DNA of 11,059 nt from DAOTVS01 sp034436375 (GTDB lineage Bacteria; Chloroflexota; Anaerolineae; SpSt-313): NCBI GenBank assembly GCA_034436375.1, contig DAOTVS010000247.1:1-11059 (forward strand), read 5' to 3'. A program made the translations under genes and the position numbers. This document shows, piece by piece, positions 6,786 through 11,059 of this stretch (within the stretch, counting starts at the first letter, position 1; every line of letters begins with the position of its first letter). The notes under the pieces are model-generated. The model did no database searches. It worked only from the letters and a program-made list of their open reading frames with translations, and had not been told where the DNA came from.

Positions 6786-8159
6786 ATGGATCTGATTGTT
6801 GCCAATATTGTTGATGCCTACCGCGATAACGTCGCGCTGATCCAGGATCCCGCCCTGCGCCAGTCGGAAGTGCTGGATAGCTTTTACCTTGCCGACCGCG
6901 CGCTCCTTTGGCGCGATGGGCGCAAGCTGGTGGTGACTTCGCTGCCCGTCGAGCCCGCCCACGTGCGCTACTTGCAGCAGGCTTTGGGCTACCGCACCCT
7001 GGAGAATCTCTACCCCTCCCAGGCGACGGAGGCCCTGATCGCTGATATCCTGCGTGAGGACGATTTGCGTGCGCGCATCGTGCAGCGCCTGCGCGGCGAG
7101 CCCGAGGTAGCGCTGATCTCTTTCATGGCCAGCCACGAGGTGTTGGCGCTGGCGGAGGTTCTGCGCCGCGAGGGGCTGCCGGTCACAACCCCCGAATGCC
7201 CCAGCCCGGAGAACATGGCCATACGCGATGAGCTCGACTCCAAGGCGGGCTTCCGCCGTTTCTTTAGCCGCATCGAGGGCAAGGTGCCGGGCGTGCGCCT
7301 GCCGGAAGGCATCGTGGCGCGGAACCCGGCCGAGGCGGCACGGGCCGCGGCGGGCTTCTTGAGCGCGGGGCGCGGCTGCGTAATCAAGCCCAACAACAGC
7401 CAGAGTGGCGTCGGCTTTATCATCCTGCCCGCCGGCTCCCTTGATGGCACACCGGCTGAGATGGAGCGTACCCTGCGCGCGCGTCTGGAGGCCGATTCGC
7501 AGATGACCGCCGATGTCGTCGTGGTCGAGGAATGGATCGACATCGACAAATCAGTGGGCGGCGGCTCACCCTCTGTCGAGATGCACATCCCGGCCGACCC
7601 GCAGCGCGACGTCGAGTTTCTCTACCTCTGCGGGCAGATCCTCACCCCCAGCGGCTACTTCTGTGGCGTAGATATGTACCCGGGCGTGGCTGGGGGCCGG
7701 CTCGAACCCGTCATCGAGGCTGCCGGGGTCACCGTGGCGCGCGAGATGCGCCGGCTGGGCTATGTGGGCTATTTCGACATGGACCTGGTCATCGACAGGC
7801 AGGGCGTGCCCTATGCTGTGGAGGTCAACACTCGCCGCACCGGCGGCACCCACGCCCACGAGGCCGCTGAGGCCATCTACGGCCCGCGCTACTGGGAGCG
7901 GGCAGGCGTCATCTCCAACAGCAATCAGCGCTTCGCCGGGCCAGCCCTCGACTATGCTGGCCTGCAACAGGTGCTCGGCGATCTCCTCTTCCCCGCCCGT
8001 GGCAGGAAGGAGGGGATCCTGCCCGCCATCGTCGCCTCGCTGGTCGAGAACCGCTTTGGCTATATCGCCCTGGGCGAGTCTATCGGGCGGGCGCGGGAGA
8101 TCGAACAGGCCATGTTCCGGCGGCTGGCCGAGTCGGGACGTCCCGTGATCGCTGCTTAG
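6786..8159 (+). CDS. ATP-grasp ligase with pre-ATP-grasp domain (PGM1-like)
   Basis: This 457-aa protein reads as an ATP-grasp enzyme, which joins a carboxylate to an amine or similar nucleophile through an acyl phosphate. Residues 1-130 look like a pre-ATP-grasp domain (LWRDGRKLVVTS; ALISFMASHEVLALAEVL). The ATP-binding part has DELDSKAGFRRFF, VIKPNNSQSGVGF with K201, VVVEEWIDID, DMDLVID and the metal-binding EVNTRRTGGTH at 346-356. The last motif resembles the PGM1 (pheganomycin peptide ligase) group, but the exact subfamily is uncertain and the substrate is unknown. The start is ATG 6786 with AAGGAAG directly before it, unusually close. It follows the MBL gene in the same direction with no clear promoter between, so it is probably the last gene of the hyp transcript. 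A strong hairpin lies 21 bases after its stop. Confidence 0.8.
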   Translation: MDLIVANIVDAYRDNVALIQDPALRQSEVLDSFYLADRALLWRDGRKLVVTSLPVEPAHVRYLQQALGYRTLENLYPSQATEALIADILREDDLRARIVQRLRGEPEVALISFMASHEVLALAEVLRREGLPVTTPECPSPENMAIRDELDSKAGFRRFFSRIEGKVPGVRLPEGIVARNPAEAARAAAGFLSAGRGCVIKPNNSQSGVGFIILPAGSLDGTPAEMERTLRARLEADSQMTADVVVVEEWIDIDKSVGGGSPSVEMHIPADPQRDVEFLYLCGQILTPSGYFCGVDMYPGVAGGRLEPVIEAAGVTVAREMRRLGYVGYFDMDLVIDRQGVPYAVEVNTRRTGGTHAHEAAEAIYGPRYWERAGVISNSNQRFAGPALDYAGLQQVLGDLLFPARGRKEGILPAIVASLVENRFGYIALGESIGRAREIEQAMFRRLAESGRPVIAA

Positions 8160-8180
8160 GCGCTCCCACTCCAGCGCTCT

Positions 8181-8217
8181 GCAGACCGGACAGGTTTGAG
8201 GAACCTGTCCGGTCTGC
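8181..8217 (+). terminator. Perfect 16-bp hairpin after the ATP-grasp gene
   Basis: GCAGACCGGACAGGTT (8181-8196) is exactly complementary to 8202-8217, with a 5-base loop. It begins 21 bases after the ATP-grasp stop and is the likely end of the hyp-MBL-ATP-grasp transcript. The T-rich tail is weak (CCTCTGCTTTCC). Confidence 0.7.
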
Positions 8218-8294
8218 CCTCTGCTTTCCGCACCCGGCCCGCAGCCCACCCCTGGCAGCGCCGGTTATGTCTGGTCCCTTGTGCTGGCGACGCC

Positions 8295-8325
8295 GCACAG
8301 TGCGCCTCTTCATCGCGCATTGTGC
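8295..8325. repeat. 11-bp hairpin in the convergent spacer
   Basis: GCACAGTGCGC (8295-8305) pairs with GCGCATTGTGC (8315-8325) with one G-U pair and a 9-base loop. It lies between the two terminator-like hairpins of the convergent spacer. No gene is seen from 8160 to 8405; three hairpins are its only visible content. Confidence 0.45.
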
Positions 8326-8351
8326 CCAATCGAGCATGGGCGACTGACGAA

Positions 8352-8388
8352 CAAGCGCCCGGAGGGATACTCTCCCCCCGGGCGCTTG
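8352..8388 (-). terminator. Terminator hairpin of kamA, possibly bidirectional
   Basis: CAAGCGCCCGG (8352-8362) is complementary to 8378-8388, and the inner GGGA/TCCC bases can extend the stem. It lies 17 bases downstream of the kamA stop on the - strand, followed there by TTCGTC. On the + strand it is followed by GTTATTCTATT, so it can act in both directions. Confidence 0.65.
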
Positions 8389-8405
8389 GTTATTCTATTG
8401 CAACG

Positions 8406-9776
8406 CTACTGCAGTGACGGCTCGCGGTGCAGCGAGACGGGGCAGGCCAGCGGTTCCACCCGCAGTGATCCCTGGCGGCGCGATCCCTTTTGGGGCGCGG
8501 GGCTCTCTCTCCCCTCGCCGCCCAACACGACCTGGTCGCTCTCCAGCATCCCGGCCACACCGACCGGCCTGCAGCGGCTTTCTTCGAGACAGTAGGTGCA
8601 GTCATTCTGACACTGGTGATGATAGTCCTCCGGCTGGCTATAGGCGCAGATGCGGCCCTCAAAGTTCCGCACGATCGCCTTGCCCTCAGACATGGAGATC
8701 AAGTACTGCGGCAGAATCGGAACCTTGCCGCCGCCGCCGGGCGCATCGATGACGAACTGGGGCACAGCAAGCCCGGTTGTATGGCCGCGCAGATTCTCGA
8801 TGATCTCGATGCCCTTGGCCACCGAGGTGCGGAAGTGCTCGATGCCTTGCGACAGATCACACTGGTAGAGATAGTAGGGCCGCACGCGGATCGAGAGCAG
8901 CAGTTGCATCAAGCGCTTCATAATGTGCGGGCAATCGTTGATCCCCCGCAGCAGCACCGTCTGGCTGCCCAGCGGAATTCCGGCATCCGCCAGCCGGGCG
9001 CATGCCTCCTTCACCTCCGGTGTGATTTCGGCAGGGTGGTTGAAGTGAATGTTGACATAGAGCGGTTGATACCGGTGCAGCATCGCCACCAACTCGGGCG
9101 TGATGCGTTGCGGCAGGAACACCGGTACGCGCGTGCCCAGGCGCAGGATCTCTACATGCGGCAGAGCCCGAAAACGCGAGAGCAGGTACTCGATGTGTCG
9201 ATCGCTCATGATAAAGGGGTCGCCGCCCGAGATGAGGACATCCCGCACCTCGGTGTGTTGGGCCACATAGCTCACCACCCGGTTCATCTGCTCCAGGCTC
9301 ATTACCTGTTGCTTTGCCCCCACCAGGCGGCGGCGGGTGCAGTGCCGGCAGTAGCTTGCGCACTGGTCGGTCACCAACACCAGCACCCGATCCGGGTAAC
9401 GGTGCACGAGCCCCGGCACCGGCGAGTGTTCATCCTCGCTCAGCGGGTCCGCCATATCGGCCTGAGCCACTTGCAGCTCGTGGATGGTAGGCACCACCTG
9501 CCGCCGCAAGGGGCAGTTGGGGTTACGCGGATCGAGCAATGAGGCAAAATACGGGGTGATAGCCATGCGCAGATGCTGCAAAGCGCGGGCCACACCCTCT
9601 TCCTCTTCCGGCGTGAGGGTCAACACGCGCATCAGGTCCGCCACGCTGGTCAAGCGGTGGCGCATCTGCCAGTGCCAATCGTTCCACAGGTTATCCGGAA
9701 CAGCCTCCCAGACGGGAGCCCTGGGACTGGATTGGGGAGGCTTATCCCCAGGAGGCTCTTCCAATTCTCGCTGCAT
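8406..9776 (-). CDS. kamA: Lysine 2,3-aminomutase (KamA), radical SAM/PLP enzyme
   Basis: KamA interconverts L-lysine and L-beta-lysine using S-adenosylmethionine, a [4Fe-4S] cluster and PLP in the cytoplasm. The 456 aa align without gaps over the core with the Clostridium subterminale enzyme as I recall it. WNDWHWQ opens the fold; CASYCRHC (C139, C143, C146) binds the cluster; R148 corresponds to the carboxylate-binding Arg134. The Asp of RGINDC and of VIDAPGGGGKVP (about 307 and 344) are the lysine-amine ligands, and the Lys of GGGGK (about 351) holds PLP. These support lysine rather than glutamate as substrate. C-terminal Cys residues (QCQNDCTYC) match the zinc site, and a tail of about 45 residues follows GVAGML. 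AAAGGAG (complement of 9781-9787) precedes the ATG. It is the second gene after the PRC-barrel gene, 24 bases away. No ablB acetyltransferase or lysine-fermentation gene is nearby. Confidence 0.95.
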   Translation of the reverse strand: MQRELEEPPGDKPPQSSPRAPVWEAVPDNLWNDWHWQMRHRLTSVADLMRVLTLTPEEEEGVARALQHLRMAITPYFASLLDPRNPNCPLRRQVVPTIHELQVAQADMADPLSEDEHSPVPGLVHRYPDRVLVLVTDQCASYCRHCTRRRLVGAKQQVMSLEQMNRVVSYVAQHTEVRDVLISGGDPFIMSDRHIEYLLSRFRALPHVEILRLGTRVPVFLPQRITPELVAMLHRYQPLYVNIHFNHPAEITPEVKEACARLADAGIPLGSQTVLLRGINDCPHIMKRLMQLLLSIRVRPYYLYQCDLSQGIEHFRTSVAKGIEIIENLRGHTTGLAVPQFVIDAPGGGGKVPILPQYLISMSEGKAIVRNFEGRICAYSQPEDYHHQCQNDCTYCLEESRCRPVGVAGMLESDQVVLGGEGRESPAPQKGSRRQGSLRVEPLACPVSLHREPSLQ

Positions 9777-9790
9777 CCTACTCCTTTCTC

Positions 9791-9809
9791 GCCCGGCTCC
9801 CTACCGGGC
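9791..9809 (-). promoter_or_regulatory. Intercistronic hairpin between the PRC-barrel gene and kamA
   Basis: GCCCGG (9791-9796) pairs with CCGGGC (9804-9809) across a 7-base loop. It spans the stop codon of the PRC-barrel gene and ends 4 bases from the kamA Shine-Dalgarno. It may slow or tune kamA translation, or mark an RNA-processing point. Six base pairs in GC-rich DNA is weak evidence. Confidence 0.3.
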
Positions 9810-10115
9810 TGAGCCATGGGCGGCCGTGTTGGATGATTCGGCCGTCCAGAAATGAGGCAACCTTTCGATCGCGTCGCGCGTGACTCGCAGCACCACGCGG
9901 TTGCCTTCGACCCGCTCCACATAGTCGACCGGGATGCTGACCTCTTTGGTCACGACCACCGCTTCCCGCCAGACGAGATACGACGGGCGCTCTGTGGCCG
10001 GGTCGACCAGCACCTCGGCCACGTGGCCGACAGTGCCATCCTGGCAGCGGATCTCCTTCCCCTGCACCTCGACCGCAAGCTGGTCGAGGCGCTCGGGCCT
10101 GGCTTCCTGTGTCAT
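9801..10115 (-). CDS. PRC-barrel domain protein
   Basis: This is a 104-aa protein with one PRC-barrel-like domain. GKEIRCQDGTVGHVAEVLVDP (about residues 19-39) followed by the beta strands YLVWREAVVVTKEVSIPVDYVERVEGNRVVL is the usual pattern of these small beta barrels, known from photosystem reaction-centre H subunits, RimM and many stress-linked small proteins. No signal peptide or membrane segment is present, so it is probably cytoplasmic. I chose ATG 10115 because GGGAGG lies 6 bases before it; a longer frame to 10166 runs into the structured leader. It stands directly upstream of kamA and downstream of a regulated-looking promoter. Its function is not known; a binding or adaptor role is a guess. 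Confidence 0.8.
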   Translation of the reverse strand: MTQEARPERLDQLAVEVQGKEIRCQDGTVGHVAEVLVDPATERPSYLVWREAVVVTKEVSIPVDYVERVEGNRVVLRVTRDAIERLPHFWTAESSNTAAHGSAR

Positions 10116-10160
10116 ACTGCGCCTCCCTAGCTTGCCCACGCCAGAACGTGCCGCCAGACA

Positions 10161-10187
10161 ACACAACGCCCCGGCCTAAGCCGGGGC
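10161..10187 (-). terminator. Leader terminator/attenuator candidate of the PRC-kamA transcript
   Basis: On the - strand GCCCCGGC, loop TTAG and GCCGGGGC (complement of 10168-10187) form an 8-bp stem followed by GTTGTGTTGTCT, a U-rich tail. It lies after the candidate promoter and before the PRC-barrel start, so it would stop transcription inside the leader unless overcome. A second stem (CGACGG 10193-10198 with CCGTCG 10203-10208) precedes it. It might instead serve only to end read-through transcripts from the upstream regulator gene. Confidence 0.5.
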
Positions 10188-10221
10188 TCGCGCGACGGCG
10201 CTCCGTCGTGGACCGCACAGG

Positions 10222-10250
10222 ATTATAGCACAGATCGCGCCAAATGACAG
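10222..10250 (-). promoter_or_regulatory. Promoter of the PRC-barrel/kamA pair
   Basis: On the - strand CTGTCA (complement of 10245-10250), a 17-base spacer and TATAAT (complement of 10222-10227) form a promoter with an extended -10 (TGC before TATAAT). The -35 matches consensus at four of six positions, as is common for activator-dependent promoters. Transcription would start near 10215, giving a leader of about 100 bases with two hairpins. Confidence 0.65.
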
Positions 10251-10258
10251 TGTGCAAT

Positions 10259-10288
10259 CGGTGATATGACGGTGAAATCTCGGTGAAA
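10259..10288 (-). promoter_or_regulatory. Three 11-bp-spaced direct repeats, PHO-box-like operator
   Basis: On the - strand TTTCACCG, TTTCACCG and TATCACCG start at exact 11-base intervals (complement of 10281-10288, 10270-10277 and 10259-10266). They lie in the noncoding gap, 8 bases upstream of the -35 of the PRC-kamA promoter, at about -44 to -73. Direct repeats of a 6-8 base unit every 11 bases are the standard operator of the PhoB/OmpR family, for example the Streptomyces PHO box GTTCACC. The gene next to it encodes such a regulator, so binding by that protein is a natural inference. Confidence 0.7.
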
Positions 10289-10300
10289 CTTTGGCTATGG

Positions 10301-10960
10301 TCAAACCCGTTCGCCGTCTCCCCTTGGCGGGGTGACGATATAGCCAAACCCGCGCACCGACTGCACATAGTCGGCGCGCTGCGCCTCAAGCCCAAGCTTG
10401 CGCCGAATCTGCCGCACGTGTACCTTGACCAGTTCACGCGCCTCGGCCTCGTTCCCCTCATAGCCCCAGACGGCCTTGAGCAACTCTCGCGCGCCCACCA
10501 CCCGGCCGGCATTCTCTGCCAGGTAGGCCAGCAGCCTGAACTGGATGGGCGGCAGGGCCACCTGCTGATTGTGCAGCAGGACACGCTTGGCGGCGAGGTC
10601 AATGGCCAGGTCACCCACGCGCAGTGTGCCAGCGCCGGCCTGCGGGGCCAGCAGCCGCTGCACCTGGCCGGCCATCGCGTGCAGGCGCTCCAGGTCGCCG
10701 GCGAAAGATGGGGGCGGGGAAAGTGAGACAGGGAGAATGGCGGGGCACTGCCCGCCACGGTGCAGGAAGCGGAAGAGGGGTGCGCCGTTCAGCTCCAGCT
10801 GGGCGCATTCCGCCAGCAATACCTCGGCAGGCGCAAGCTCCAGGAGCGGCAAAGCTTCCGCAATGCTGCCGGCCATGCGCACGCGGTGCCCCTGACCTTC
10901 CAGGAGCAACTGCAGATCATGCGCCACTTGCGGGGCGCTGTGCACGATGACAATATCCAC
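10301..10960 (-). CDS. OmpR/PhoB-family regulator with degenerate receiver
   Basis: This is a 219-aa transcription factor. The C-terminal domain (about 113-212) is a complete winged helix of the OmpR type: LRVGDLAIDLAAKRVLL, LPPIQFRLLAYLAENAGRVV, LLKAVWGYEG, VKVHVRQIRRKLG and the final YVQSVRGFGYIV. The N-terminal part (1-107) keeps a receiver-like fold (IVIVHSAPQVAHDLQLLLEGQGH) but lacks the phosphorylation site. The acidic pair is replaced by H7-S8, the acceptor Asp by E51 (VLLAECA), no conserved Lys is seen, and the alpha4-beta5-alpha5 part is shortened by about 10 residues. It is therefore probably not controlled by phosphorylation. No sensor kinase is in view. It begins with GTG 10960 and has no good Shine-Dalgarno; the ribosome site upstream serves a small overlapping ORF. 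A -10 TATAAT lies at 11044-11049. Confidence 0.85.
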   Translation of the reverse strand: MDIVIVHSAPQVAHDLQLLLEGQGHRVRMAGSIAEALPLLELAPAEVLLAECAQLELNGAPLFRFLHRGGQCPAILPVSLSPPPSFAGDLERLHAMAGQVQRLLAPQAGAGTLRVGDLAIDLAAKRVLLHNQQVALPPIQFRLLAYLAENAGRVVGARELLKAVWGYEGNEAEARELVKVHVRQIRRKLGLEAQRADYVQSVRGFGYIVTPPRGDGERV

Positions 10961-11015
10961 GCCACGTAAAGGCGTTCCGCTCGGGGCTGGTGACTCGCCG
11001 GCGGGCAGCCCCCAT
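10917..11015 (-). CDS. Possible 32-aa leader ORF overlapping the regulator start
   Basis: On the - strand an ATG (11013-11015) follows a strong purine-rich ribosome site, GAGGAGGAGAGGG (complement of 11024-11036). The frame encodes 32 residues beginning MGAARRRVTSPER and ends 44 bases inside the regulator gene, in a different frame. The regulator's own GTG has almost no ribosome site, so coupling through this ORF is plausible. No known family is recognised. The alternative is that the ribosome site serves the regulator by an unusual spacing. Confidence 0.3.
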   Translation of the reverse strand: MGAARRRVTSPERNAFTWRGYCHRAQRPASGA

Positions 11016-11043
11016 TGGAAACACCCTCTCCTCCTCGGCGCGT

Positions 11044-11049
11044 ATTATA
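11044..11049 (-). promoter_or_regulatory. -10 element of the regulator gene
   Basis: A perfect TATAAT on the - strand lies about 84 bases upstream of the regulator's GTG. Its -35 would fall outside the window, so the promoter cannot be completed. Confidence 0.5.
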
Positions 11050-11059
11050 CGACCGCCCG

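Noticed and set aside
8490..9542. Open frame of 350 codons on the + strand opposite kamA
   Set aside because: KamA on the - strand has every catalytic motif of its family; the + frame is its shadow.
10116..10166. Longer PRC-barrel protein from 10166
   Set aside because: The extra 17 residues overlap the leader hairpin tail, and GGGAGG is placed for ATG 10115.
1..11059. CRISPR array, tRNA, rRNA or a transposase gene
   Set aside because: No regularly spaced repeat-spacer pattern, no tRNA-like cloverleaf with a CCA-proximal arm noticed, no rRNA segment and no transposase-like protein. Short RNA genes could still be missed by eye.

Overview
The window is a GC-rich bacterial fragment. It holds most of a [NiFe]-hydrogenase maturation (hyp) operon on the + strand and a regulator / PRC-barrel / lysine 2,3-aminomutase cluster on the - strand. 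The high GC content, and a secreted-type protein at the left edge that ends in an Ig-like repeat plus a short C-terminal FLPLVLRP motif, suggest a Chloroflexota-like organism (Anaerolineae/Caldilineae type). That assignment is an inference from style, not from a marker gene.

Layout. Bases 2-181 are the 3' end of an extracellular Ig/HYR-like repeat protein, followed by a perfect 16-bp terminator-like hairpin. A good sigma70-type promoter (TTGCAT-16-TATAAT) then drives hypB-hypF-hypC-hypD-hypE. Most junctions are ATGA overlaps, which implies translational coupling. The exception is the hypF-hypC gap, where a MITE-like inverted repeat of about 130 bp begins at the hypF stop codon. HypE overlaps a metallo-beta-lactamase-fold hydrolase. 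A possible 27-aa micro-ORF and an ATP-grasp ligase of the pre-ATP-grasp/PGM1-like type follow. No hypA and no hydrogenase structural gene is present.

The two halves converge at 8160-8405, a spacer with three hairpins. On the - strand, read right to left, come an OmpR/PhoB-type regulator with a degenerate receiver domain, a small PRC-barrel protein and a full-length lysine 2,3-aminomutase (KamA). The regulator and the PRC-barrel gene are separated by a promoter (CTGTCA-17-TATAAT with an extended -10). Just upstream of its -35 lie three direct repeats, TTTCACCG/TTTCACCG/TATCACCG, at an exact 11-bp period. This is the classic operator geometry of the PhoB/OmpR family and a strong candidate target of the adjacent regulator. 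The leader after this promoter contains a hairpin with a U-rich tail that could act as an attenuator.

How the genes work together. HypF (with HypE) makes the CN ligand from carbamoyl phosphate, HypC/HypD assemble the Fe(CN)2CO unit, and HypB is the GTPase for nickel insertion. The MBL hydrolase and the ATP-grasp ligase are not standard hyp components and their substrates are unknown. KamA should make beta-lysine. The ATP-grasp ligase is a conceivable but unproven user of it.
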